From PALSA-968 sp964387075 (GTDB taxonomy: Bacteria; Bacteroidota; Bacteroidia; B-17B0; Aurantibacillaceae): a stretch of 64,000 bases of DNA. Location of the stretch: contig CAYLVB010000012.1 of assembly GCA_964387075.1 (NCBI GenBank), forward strand, positions 62,001 to 126,000, written 5' to 3'. The translations under genes were made by a program, and so were the position numbers. The notes under the pieces were generated by a model. The model worked only from the letters and a program-made list of their open reading frames with translations. It did not search any database and was not told the origin of the DNA. Of the stretch, positions 1 through 7,921 are shown one piece after another. Position 1 is the first letter of the stretch. Every line of letters begins with the position of its first letter.

Positions 1-611
1 GGTAATTCGCCCTCCCAATCTTTAAGGATCTCGGCCAGGAAACTCTCGCCAATGCCTTCAGTTAAAATGGTACGGTGATAAATGAAAGGAAGATCGAAAT
101 GGGCTTTCAGCCTGGGTAAAGCATAATCTGAAAATATGCCTTTCATCTCGCGCGGAACGCCGGGCATACTGATGAAGATCTTGCCGGTTCTGTTGAACCA
201 CATGCCGGGGGCTGTTCCATTTTTATTGGGCAGTACCTCGCAGCCCTCAGGTACATCCGCCTGTTTAAGGTTTACTTCCAAAAGGGGCTTGTTTCTAGTT
301 GTAAATAAATTAGTTACGAACTCCAAAACTTCTTTATTGGGCACCAGCTTTGTGCCGAAGAATTGAACTAAAGTGTGTTTGGTAATATCGTCCCTGGTGG
401 GCCCAAGCCCACCGGTTATGATAATGATATCCGCTCTTTTTTCGGCCAGCGAAAGCGCTTCAAGAATGTGGTTCTTCTCGTCGGAAACAGAGGTGATCTG
501 TTTTACGGAGATGCCGGCTAAATTAAGTTGGGTTGCAAGCCAGGCTGAGTTGGTATCTACGATCTGCCCGATCAGTATTTCATCTCCTATGGTAATGATC
601 TCGGCAAGCAT
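1..611 (-). CDS. cinA: CinA-like protein, N-terminal part (runs off window)
   Basis: The minus strand reads from an ATG at 609-611 to the window edge without a stop. The translation starts MLAEIITIGDEILIGQIVDT and carries TGGLGPTRDD near residue 65, the molybdopterin-binding (MoaB/MogA-like) fold that opens CinA proteins. CinA-family proteins combine this domain with a nicotinamide-nucleotide amidase or act as an ADP-ribose/NMN pyrophosphatase; the C-terminal half lies outside the window, so the exact activity cannot be read. Its ATG overlaps the stop of the upstream Fur-family gene by one base (TAATG), so the two are probably translated together. The assignment to the family is firm and the partial status is due only to the window edge. 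Confidence 0.9.
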   Translation of the reverse strand, partial: MLAEIITIGDEILIGQIVDTNSAWLATQLNLAGISVKQITSVSDEKNHILEALSLAEKRADIIIITGGLGPTRDDITKHTLVQFFGTKLVPNKEVLEFVTNLFTTRNKPLLEVNLKQADVPEGCEVLPNKNGTAPGMWFNRTGKIFISMPGVPREMKGIFSDYALPRLKAHFDLPFIYHRTILTEGIGESFLAEILKDWEGEL

Positions 612-1084
612 TATTTGTGCCCATGAGCGCATTTGCCGCTTTTGTGCAGGCTCTGGCATTTACCATGCAGCGTAAGCGCGTGTTTGCTTACATCAAATTT
701 CAATAAACTTCCTGCCATTTGCTGGATCTGCTGCAGCCGCGGGTCGCAAAACTCAAAAACGTGATGGCAATCCTCGCAGATGAGGTGATCGTGCTGCCGG
801 TACATATACGCTTTTTCGTACATGGCCTGGTTACCGCCAAACTGATGCTTGGTTAGCAATTTGCAATCCAGTAAAACTTCTACCGTATTGTAGAGGGTGG
901 CACGGCTAACCTGGTATTTCTTGTTCTTCATGTGCAGGTAAAGCGCCTCGATATCGAAATGGCCTTCGATGCTGTAAACCTCTTCCAGGATGGCAAAACG
1001 CTCGGCCGTTTTGCGCAGGTTCTTCTCTTCGAGATGATCCGTCAGGATCTTTTTAACACTATTGCGCGTTTCTTCGCTTACCAT
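611..1084 (-). CDS. Fur-family transcriptional regulator
   Basis: This is a 157-residue protein of normal length for Fur/PerR/Zur regulators. The N-terminal winged helix includes the family's YQVSRATLYNTVEVL recognition-helix region around residues 57-71. A dimerisation half follows with the metal-site motif HDHLICEDCHHV around residues 98-109. A CxxC pair is present there (CEDC). The usual second CxxC near the C-terminus is degenerate: only isolated cysteines remain in the tail GKCQSLHKSGKC, which ends in a His-rich CAHGHK. The protein is a cytoplasmic, metal-responsive DNA-binding repressor; which metal or peroxide it senses cannot be told. It is the first gene before cinA, with a TAATG overlap. 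Confidence 0.9.
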   Translation of the reverse strand: MVSEETRNSVKKILTDHLEEKNLRKTAERFAILEEVYSIEGHFDIEALYLHMKNKKYQVSRATLYNTVEVLLDCKLLTKHQFGGNQAMYEKAYMYRQHDHLICEDCHHVFEFCDPRLQQIQQMAGSLLKFDVSKHALTLHGKCQSLHKSGKCAHGHK

Positions 1085-1096
1085 GGATCAATACAG

Positions 1097-1104
1097 CAAA
1101 GGTA
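1097..1104 (-). promoter_or_regulatory. Candidate -7 box for the Fur-family gene
   Basis: The minus strand reads TACCTTTG here, matching the Bacteroidota -7 consensus TAnnTTTG, 12 bases upstream of the Fur-family ATG. A clear -33 TTTG at 19-20 nt is not visible, so the call rests on the -7 box and its position. Confidence 0.45.
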
Positions 1105-1197
1105 GTACAATTGCGCGGCAATAAGAACTTAAAAATGGGGCTCACATGAATTAACAAAACACTAAGCCCATAAGGAACCTTGCCTCGGTATTGAGAA

Positions 1198-1794
1198 CTA
1201 GAGGGTAACTTCCACGCGTCTTTCCTCCATCATCTTCTTCAGATTGATGAGGGCGTAGCGCATTCTTCCCAAGGAAGTATTAATGCTCGAGTTGGTCACT
1301 TCGGCAATTTCCTTGAAGCTCATGTCGTAATAGGTACGCATGATCAGCACCTCTTTTTGCTCGTGCGGCAGCTCTTCAATAAGAGCACGCATGACACGCT
1401 TGATGTGCACCTTTTCTTCCATCGACTTTCCTTCGTCCTCGATACGCAATACCGAGAAGATATCCACTTCTTCGCCATCCTCGTTCACTACATTAGGCAT
1501 AAGCGGCATCTTTTTGTTGCGTCGGAAATGGTCGATCACCAGGTTATGGGCAATGCGCATCACCCAGGCCCCGAACTTCCCGTCTTCGTAATAATGACCC
1601 GCTTTCAGCGACTGGATCACCTTAAAAAAGGTGTCCTGGAAAAAATCCTCGGTCAGCTCGCGGTTGCGAACCAACAGGTATATGTGCGAATACACGCGTT
1701 GCTTGTGGCGCAAAATGAGGTGTTTCAGCGCCTCTTCGTTACCTTTTACGTAAAGTTTGACTAATCGGTTGTCATCCATTAACTGCATAGACAT
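1198..1794 (-). CDS. ECF-type RNA polymerase sigma factor
   Basis: The 198-residue protein has the two-domain plan of ECF sigma-70 factors. Region 2 spans about residues 20-100 (TEDFFQDTFFKVIQSL, then GAWVMRIAHNLVIDHFRR, the -10 recognition/melting helix). Region 4 spans about residues 135-190 (LPHEQKEVLIMRTYYDMSFKEIAE with a helix-turn-helix). A strong Shine-Dalgarno (AAGGAGG) sits about 8 nt before the ATG at 1792-1794, stronger than usual in this phylum. An internal ATG two codons later is an alternative start. No anti-sigma gene is adjacent, so its signal is unknown. It stands alone between the Fur and oxidoreductase genes on the same strand. Confidence 0.92.
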   Translation of the reverse strand: MSMQLMDDNRLVKLYVKGNEEALKHLILRHKQRVYSHIYLLVRNRELTEDFFQDTFFKVIQSLKAGHYYEDGKFGAWVMRIAHNLVIDHFRRNKKMPLMPNVVNEDGEEVDIFSVLRIEDEGKSMEEKVHIKRVMRALIEELPHEQKEVLIMRTYYDMSFKEIAEVTNSSINTSLGRMRYALINLKKMMEERRVEVTL

Positions 1795-1942
1795 GTGTGT
1801 CCTCCTTTCTACTTGTTGTTGTTGTGTTCCTTAAAGTAAAAAGTAGCAGTTTTTCTCTATGAATGACCGGTTTTTAGGGGTTTGTAAAGACAATATTACG
1901 ACAAATAATTTGAACGGCAAAATAAATTTGTGGGAGGCCGAA

Positions 1943-3070
1943 TTACTTTGCCAGTTCCTTGACAGCCATTTCGCCCACCAGGCTGCCTATGGCAACGCCC
2001 ATGCCTCCCATGCGCACTGCGCACACTATATTGTTGGAAATGTGTTTGATAATAGGTTTTTTCTCAGATCCAACTCCCATAATACCGCTCCATCTCTGGT
2101 CTACCTTATAGGAAATGCCCGGAATGATGTTCTTTTTTAACAGTTCCTCTAGCCGGCTCTGCACCAGGTCGGTCAGACCAAACTCGGTGGTCTCTTCTGT
2201 CTTAAAATCGAGGTTACGCCCCCCGCCCAAAAGGATACGGTTATCAATGTTGCGGAAATAATAATATCCCTTCTGGTAATGGAAAGCTCCTTTTACTTTC
2301 AGGCCTTTTATAGGTTCGGTCACCAGCACCTGCGCGCGCGCCGGCCTCACATCCAAATGCGGTAAAAGCTGTTTGGCAAACCCGTTCGTAGCCACGATCA
2401 CCTTACGGCTTTCAGCAACGAACCCGTTCCTGAAGTGCGTTACCACGAGCTTTCCCTCGTCATTGAATTTCTCAACTTCCAGTCCGTTCAAAACAAGGAT
2501 CCCTTTTTTATAAGCCAGGTCCAATAAGCGGCGCATCATCTTTCCGGTGTTAAGCTGCCCTTCATATTGATTTTTGATACAATAGCCAAAGCCGCTGAAT
2601 CCCGAAGCCTCTATTTTTTTATTAACAACACCGTAAGCGTTTTTAAGCCTTAGCGCCGAAGCAATTTTTTTGTTAAAAGATGTTATTAGATCGGCGCAGG
2701 CCTCAAACTCCTGCCTGTCATCAAACACTTCAAAGCCGCCCAGGGGCAGGTAATCCATGTTCTTTTCGCCCACTAATTTCTTTAGTTTTTTGAGCCCGTC
2801 GTTGCGCAGTTTTACCGTCTCCCACACTGTATTTTCGGGCATATGACCCAGGTCGTCGGCCAGCTCCGATACGCTGCCAAAACAGGCGAAACCGGCGTTG
2901 CGGGTACTGGCTCCCAAAGGCAGCAAACCCCGTTCTGCAACGATCACTTTTGAGTTCGGAAATTTTAACTTATAGGCTATGGCGGCATTAAGCCCAACAA
3001 TGCCGCTGCCAATTATTAACAGGTCGGTATTACCGAAATAGCTTTGTTTTTCCCAGTAACTTAAATGCAT
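1943..3070 (-). CDS. FAD-dependent oxidoreductase (DAO family)
   Basis: This is a D-amino-acid-oxidase/glycine-oxidase type flavoprotein. The N-terminal Rossmann motif LIIGSGIVGLNAAIAY (residues about 17-32) binds the FAD ADP moiety, and STRNAGFACFGS about 30 residues on is the second conserved stretch of the family. The C-terminus GSEKKPIIKH...MGGMGVAIGSLVGEM closes the FAD site. The frame is open further upstream, to 3109, but the ATG at 3068-3070 (MHLSYWEKQ) gives the usual short lead before the Rossmann strand and I take it as the start. Length is then 375 residues, normal for DAO proteins. The substrate cannot be deduced; no transport or catabolic partner is adjacent. Confidence 0.88.
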   Translation of the reverse strand: MHLSYWEKQSYFGNTDLLIIGSGIVGLNAAIAYKLKFPNSKVIVAERGLLPLGASTRNAGFACFGSVSELADDLGHMPENTVWETVKLRNDGLKKLKKLVGEKNMDYLPLGGFEVFDDRQEFEACADLITSFNKKIASALRLKNAYGVVNKKIEASGFSGFGYCIKNQYEGQLNTGKMMRRLLDLAYKKGILVLNGLEVEKFNDEGKLVVTHFRNGFVAESRKVIVATNGFAKQLLPHLDVRPARAQVLVTEPIKGLKVKGAFHYQKGYYYFRNIDNRILLGGGRNLDFKTEETTEFGLTDLVQSRLEELLKKNIIPGISYKVDQRWSGIMGVGSEKKPIIKHISNNIVCAVRMGGMGVAIGSLVGEMAVKELAK

Positions 3071-3133
3071 GCGTAAAGGTGGCCTGTTTTTTGTTAAATT
3101 TACACACAAATAAACGGAAATTACCTGTATTAG

Positions 3134-6100
3134 ATGAATCCCTGTTTTTCGGCCACGTTCAAGCGTTCTTTACTGCTCATTTTCTTCTTCACTTGTTTCT
3201 TTGTAAAAGCGCAAACTCCGGCTCCTACCATTTACCAGATCCCTGTTCAGGGAAAGATCGTGGATGACGGCGACGCTCCCATACCCGGAGCCACCATACA
3301 GGTAAAGGGCGGCTCCAAAGTTGTTGCCACCACCACTACCGGCGGCGATGGCAAATACACTTTCCAGGTACCCATCAATGCCGATTATATCGTTACTGTT
3401 TCCGGCCCCGGAATGGTCACCAAAAAATTCATGATCAGCGCACGCGGCATTCCGCCCGAAAGAGCACAGGAACCTTTTGGCGCCATCGAGGCTACGGTTG
3501 GTTTGTGGAAGAAAGTAGATGGGGTAGATTATTCGGCACTTAACCAACCCGCTAACAAATACTATTACAACCCCGATAAGCAAAAGCTCGAGTACGACAA
3601 GGAATACCTGCAGCAGATGCTTGGCCTTATCGAGCAGATACGCGAACAGGAGAAGAATCTCGAGAAGAATAAAGCGGCCGCTGAAAAGAATTACCAGGCC
3701 GCTATTAAAAAGGCGGATATTTTGTTTGCCAAGAAAGATTGGGCCAACGCCAAAGCTACATACACCGAGGCAAGCGGATACAAGCCTGCCGAAGCTTATC
3801 CAAAAACGCAGATGGCTGCCATTGACGCCGCTATGAAGGCGGAAGCGGAGGCCAAGGCAAAAGCGGATGCTGATGCAAAAGCGAAAGCCGACGCCGATGC
3901 CAAAGCAAAAGGTGAGCTGGAAGCAAATTACCTGGCCGCTATCAAAAAAGGCGACGATGCCTTCAAAGCAAAAGACTGGGCCACCGCCAAAGCCGGTTAC
4001 AACGCCGCTTTGGCGATCAAGCCTGCAGAAAAATACCCAAAAGATCAATTAGCTGCCATCGACAAAGCCATTGCCGATGAAAAAGCCAAAGCGGATGCCG
4101 ACGCTAAGTCAAAAGCGGAACTGGAAGCAAAGTACGCGGCTGCTGTGAAAAAAGGCGACGATGCCTTTGCAAAAAAAGATTGGGCTACAGCAAAGGGTGG
4201 TTATACGGAAGCAACCGGGCTTAAGCCTGCAGAAAAATATCCGAAGGATCAATTGGCACTTGTAGATAAAGCCATTGCTGATGAAGCTGCGGCCAAAGCC
4301 AAAGCGGATGCCGATGCAAAAGCAAAGGCGGAGCTGGATGCCAAATATGCCGCGGCCGTAAAAAAGGGCGACGACGCGTTCAAGACCAAAGACTGGTCAA
4401 CAGCGAAAGCCGGGTATAACGAAGCACATGGTTTAAAGGCTGCAGAGAAATATCCTACCGATCAATTGGCGCTTATAGAAAAAACTATTGCAGACGAAGC
4501 GGCCAAAGCGAAAGCCGACGCCGATGCTAAGTCAAAAGCGGAGATCGAAGCGAAATATGCGGCGGCGATCAAAAAGGGAGATGACGCTTTCAAAACAAAA
4601 GATTGGACAAACTCAAAAGCCGGTTACACAGAAGCTTTAGGCATTAAGGCCGGCGAAAAATATCCGAAAGACCAGATCGCATTGATCGATAAAGCCATTG
4701 CCGATGACGCGGCCGCAAAAGCGAAAGCCGACGCGGAGGCAAAATCAAAGGCGGAGCTCGAGGCAAAATACCAGGCTGCCGTAAAAAAAGGCGACGCTGC
4801 TTTTGCCAAAAAAGACTGGGTGAATGCAAAAGCCGGTTACAACGAGGCACATGCCTTGAAAGCGGCCGAGAAATATCCAACCGACCAGCTTGCCTTAATT
4901 GATAAAGCTATAGCTGATGAAACGGCGGCGAAAGCGAAGGCCGATGCCGATGCAAAAGCCAAAGCTGAGCTGGAGGCGAAGTACAATGCGGCTTTAAAAA
5001 AAGGAGACGAAGCCTTTGCGAAGAAGGATTGGGTGAACGCGCGTGTTGGGTATAACGAAGCGTTAGGGGTTAAACCCAACGAAGCATATCCTAAAGATAA
5101 ATTACTCGCCATCGACAAAGCTATTGCCGACGAAAAATCGAAGATGGATGCTGATGCCAAGGCGAAAGCCGAAGCTGAACTGCTTGCAAAATACAACGCC
5201 GCTGTAAAAAAGGGGGATGACGCTTTCAAGAAAAAGGATTGGACGAACGCGCGCGTGGGATACAACGAAGCGTTAGGCATTAAGCCCGCCGAAAAATACC
5301 CCACCGATCAACTGGCCGCCATTGAAAAGGCCATTGCGGATGAGAAGAATAAACTAGACGCTGACGCTAAAGCAAAAGCCGAGGCTGAAGTGAACGCGAA
5401 ATACAACGCGGCTGTCAAAAAGGGCGATGATGGCTTCAAGATAAAAGATTGGGTAAATGCGAGGGTAGGCTACAACGAAGCGTTGGGCATCAAACCGGCC
5501 GAGAAGTATCCGAAGGATCAGTTAGCGGCCATCGACAAAGCTATTGCTGATGGAAAAGCAGATGCCGAAGCCAAAGCAAAGGCAGATGCCGAAGCAAAGG
5601 CCAAAGCAGAGCTTGATGCCAAGTACAACGCCGCCATCAAAAAAGGGGATGACGCTTTCAAGAAAAAAGATTGGGCAAACGCCCGCGGAGGTTATAACGA
5701 GGCCCTGGGTGTTAAGTCAGGCGAAAAATATCCCAAAGACCAGCTGGCCGCAATAGACAAAGCTATTGAGGACGAAAAAGGGAAAATGGATGCAGACGCC
5801 AAGGCGAAAGCAGAAGCTGAGTTGAATGCGAAGTATAATGCGGCGATCAAGAAAGGAGACGACGCCTTCAAGAAAAAAGATTGGGCTACTGCCCGCGGCG
5901 GTTACAACGAAGCACTTGGTTTTAAACCAAACGAAAAATATCCGAAAGACCAGTTAGCGGCTATCGACAAAGCTATTGAGGACGAAAAAGGCAAAATGGA
6001 TGCAGACGCCAAAGCAAAAGCAGAAGCCGAGCTGAATGCGAAGTATAATGCGGCGATCAAGAAGGGAGATGACGCCTTCAAGAAAAAAGATTGGACTACA

Positions 6101-6829
6101 GCCCGCGGCGGTTACAACGAAGCCATTGGTATTAAACCGAGCGAAAAATATCCTAAGGATCAGTTAGCGGCCATCGACAAAGCCATTGAAGACGAGAAAG
6201 GTAAGATGGACGCCGACGCCAAAGCAAAGGCAGAAGCTGAGTTGAACGCGAAATATGCCGCCGCGATCAAAAAAGGAGATGACGCGTTCAAGAAAAAGGA
6301 TTGGTCGCCGGCCAAAGCGGCTTACACCGAAGCTTTAGGCTTTAAGCCAAACGAAAAATATCCCAAAGACCAGATAGCGGCCATTGATAAAGCGATGGCG
6401 GCTATAGTTGCCTCTAATACCGATAAGAGCAACGATGTGCAGTACAAAGCTGCGATGGTGCGTGGCGAGAACGACATGAAGTTCAAGAAGTGGAAGGAAG
6501 CCGTTGGAGCATTCACCGAGGCCTTGACCTATAAACCGAACGATCCCATTGCCAAAGCAAAACTGGCCGAAGCGCAGAAGAACGCGTCTGCTGACGACGT
6601 TGCGAACACGCCTCCTAAAAAAGAACCGCACCCGCTTAGCCTGAAGTACCCGCAAGGTGTCACAGAAGAGAGTAAGAGCGAACCCGGCGTTTACATCACG
6701 CGCCGCATTCTCGTGAAGGGCGAGGAAGCCTGGGTGTATGTAAAAAAACATTTTAACTGGGGAGGCGTGGTGTTTTACAAGGATGATGCGGTCATCACCC
6801 AAACCGTTTGGGATAATGAGACCAAATAA
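3134..6829 (+). CDS. Giant exported repeat protein, carboxypeptidase-regulatory domain plus ~14 TPR-like/coiled repeats
   Basis: The 1231-residue protein starts with a signal peptide (hydrophobic LLLIFFFTCFF, cleavage after VKAQ near residue 27). A carboxypeptidase-regulatory beta-sandwich follows (residues about 35-110, GKIVDDGDAPIPGATIQVKG). From about residue 186 to 1150 come 13 clear copies and one degenerate copy of a roughly 70-residue unit: an Ala/Lys-rich helix ending AAIKKGDDAF, then KKDWATARGGYNEALG, a KYPKDQLAAIDKAI helix and a charged linker of Ala, Lys, Asp and Glu. The middle part looks like one TPR hairpin followed by a coiled linker. A unique C-terminal domain (about residues 1160-1231, ITRRILVKGEEAWVYVKKHFNWGG) ends the protein. 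A periplasmic or cell-surface structural role is likely. I recognise no named gene. Confidence 0.85.
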   Translation: MNPCFSATFKRSLLLIFFFTCFFVKAQTPAPTIYQIPVQGKIVDDGDAPIPGATIQVKGGSKVVATTTTGGDGKYTFQVPINADYIVTVSGPGMVTKKFMISARGIPPERAQEPFGAIEATVGLWKKVDGVDYSALNQPANKYYYNPDKQKLEYDKEYLQQMLGLIEQIREQEKNLEKNKAAAEKNYQAAIKKADILFAKKDWANAKATYTEASGYKPAEAYPKTQMAAIDAAMKAEAEAKAKADADAKAKADADAKAKGELEANYLAAIKKGDDAFKAKDWATAKAGYNAALAIKPAEKYPKDQLAAIDKAIADEKAKADADAKSKAELEAKYAAAVKKGDDAFAKKDWATAKGGYTEATGLKPAEKYPKDQLALVDKAIADEAAAKAKADADAKAKAELDAKYAAAVKKGDDAFKTKDWSTAKAGYNEAHGLKAAEKYPTDQLALIEKTIADEAAKAKADADAKSKAEIEAKYAAAIKKGDDAFKTKDWTNSKAGYTEALGIKAGEKYPKDQIALIDKAIADDAAAKAKADAEAKSKAELEAKYQAAVKKGDAAFAKKDWVNAKAGYNEAHALKAAEKYPTDQLALIDKAIADETAAKAKADADAKAKAELEAKYNAALKKGDEAFAKKDWVNARVGYNEALGVKPNEAYPKDKLLAIDKAIADEKSKMDADAKAKAEAELLAKYNAAVKKGDDAFKKKDWTNARVGYNEALGIKPAEKYPTDQLAAIEKAIADEKNKLDADAKAKAEAEVNAKYNAAVKKGDDGFKIKDWVNARVGYNEALGIKPAEKYPKDQLAAIDKAIADGKADAEAKAKADAEAKAKAELDAKYNAAIKKGDDAFKKKDWANARGGYNEALGVKSGEKYPKDQLAAIDKAIEDEKGKMDADAKAKAEAELNAKYNAAIKKGDDAFKKKDWATARGGYNEALGFKPNEKYPKDQLAAIDKAIEDEKGKMDADAKAKAEAELNAKYNAAIKKGDDAFKKKDWTTARGGYNEAIGIKPSEKYPKDQLAAIDKAIEDEKGKMDADAKAKAEAELNAKYAAAIKKGDDAFKKKDWSPAKAAYTEALGFKPNEKYPKDQIAAIDKAMAAIVASNTDKSNDVQYKAAMVRGENDMKFKKWKEAVGAFTEALTYKPNDPIAKAKLAEAQKNASADDVANTPPKKEPHPLSLKYPQGVTEESKSEPGVYITRRILVKGEEAWVYVKKHFNWGGVVFYKDDAVITQTVWDNETK
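3690..6590 (+). repeat. Tandem in-frame ~210-bp coding repeats
   Basis: The coding region above contains about 14 tandem units of about 204-240 bp. Units 10-12 (about 5610-6250) are nearly identical at DNA level: the stretch beginning aaagctattgaggacgaaa at about 5758 recurs 210 bases later at about 5968. The first units have diverged more and have longer Ala-Lys-Asp linkers. The pattern suggests recent duplication toward the 3' end of the array. Confidence 0.9.
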
Positions 6830-6879
6830 TATTTATGGAATTCAATAAGCCTTACATCTTATCAAATAAAAGATCTGTT

Positions 6880-7899
6880 ATGAACAAAAAAATAATCCTT
6901 TCAATTTTTGCGCTGGTAATTACGGGCGCTTTATTCGCTCAAAAACCGGCCGAGGTCAGCGTAAAGCTGCGCGACGGCAGCAATGTGACCGGAACAGCCG
7001 CGTTGCCGGATGTTACCCTTATCACAGATTACGGAAAACTGCAGATCCCTTTGAAAAACGTAAGTTCCATCAAGGTGGGTATTCCCACCGACAAAGCTGT
7101 GTCTGACAAAGCGCTTTCTTATTTGAAGCAATTGAGCAGCACCAGCGAAGATGCTAAAAAAGGCGCTTACGAAGAACTGGTAAAATTGGGCGTAAAGGCC
7201 ATTCCCGTTATTGAGAATTTCATCAACGACCCCAAGAACCAGAACGAATACACAGGTGAGTACACGCCCGATAACGCTACGAACGAATTGCGCTCGGTGC
7301 ATGGAGTAGAAGCGGGGACCGGCGATAAGGATGAGATCTCAATTGAGAACGGCTACCTGATGGGCGGCGTTTTTGAATTCGCCAAACTTGATGTGAAGAC
7401 CGAATATGGAAATCTTTCCATTCCCAAAGAGAAGATCAAAAGCATTGATGTTACTTACCTGGGCGAGAGCGGTTCTAATGAAATGAGCTTTAAACTGCTG
7501 GGTTCAAAGAACATCAGTTCTAACCAGAACGGGGGCTGGCTCAAGACCGGCATCATGCTCAAGACGGGACAAAAATTCTCGATCGTGGCAAACGGTGAGG
7601 TTACCCTGGCCAGTTTATCGAACCAGAAGTATCACCCGGATGGAAGTTACGAATCAACCACCGGCGAGAAATATCCTGCCACGGGAGGCGGAACAGACGA
7701 GTACAGTTCGGCTACAACGTATCCTTCCTATGGCAACGTGGTCTATAAAATTGGGGATGCAACCACAACCACGTCAAAAGCCGGCGCTAAATTCACCGGT
7801 ACTGCCACCGCGTCGGGTATGTTGTACCTGGCCATTTATGAAACTGTATACAATGCTTCAAACAGTGGTTCATACAGCGTTCGTGTAATTTTAAAATAA
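6880..7899 (+). CDS. Secreted protein with LecA/PA-IL-like C-terminal domain
   Basis: The start is taken at the ATG at 6880 (MNKKIILSIFALVITGALFAQ), which gives a clean signal peptide; the frame is open 15 codons earlier but that lead is not signal-like. Residues about 22-210 hold two similar small beta units (VSVKLRDGSNVTGTAALPD... and ISIENGYLMGGVFEFAKLD..., each ending KNVSSIKV / KEKIKSIDV) around a short helical part. Residues about 220-339 resemble the calcium-dependent galactose lectin fold of PA-IL/LecA: GGWLKTGIMLKTGQKFSIVA, then a HPDG loop, then GNVVYKIGD and a LYLAIYE...SGSYSVRV end. The lectin match is by eye. The gene follows the giant repeat protein by 50 nt and may be in one transcript with it. 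Confidence 0.7.
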   Translation: MNKKIILSIFALVITGALFAQKPAEVSVKLRDGSNVTGTAALPDVTLITDYGKLQIPLKNVSSIKVGIPTDKAVSDKALSYLKQLSSTSEDAKKGAYEELVKLGVKAIPVIENFINDPKNQNEYTGEYTPDNATNELRSVHGVEAGTGDKDEISIENGYLMGGVFEFAKLDVKTEYGNLSIPKEKIKSIDVTYLGESGSNEMSFKLLGSKNISSNQNGGWLKTGIMLKTGQKFSIVANGEVTLASLSNQKYHPDGSYESTTGEKYPATGGGTDEYSSATTYPSYGNVVYKIGDATTTTSKAGAKFTGTATASGMLYLAIYETVYNASNSGSYSVRVILK

Positions 7900-7921
7900 A
7901 AACAGAGGAGGAGAGGAAGGC

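Noticed and set aside
3170..4048. 292-codon open frame antisense to the giant repeat gene
   Set aside because: The sense frame has a signal peptide and clear domain repeats; the antisense frame is a by-product of the biased Ala/Lys/Asp codons.
4837..5304. 155-codon antisense frame with periodic ASASAFAFA-like text
   Set aside because: The repetition is the mirror of the sense-strand 210-bp repeats and not a protein signal.
3690..6590. Regular ~210-bp repeats considered as a CRISPR-like array
   Set aside because: The units are coding, much too long, and have no unique spacers.
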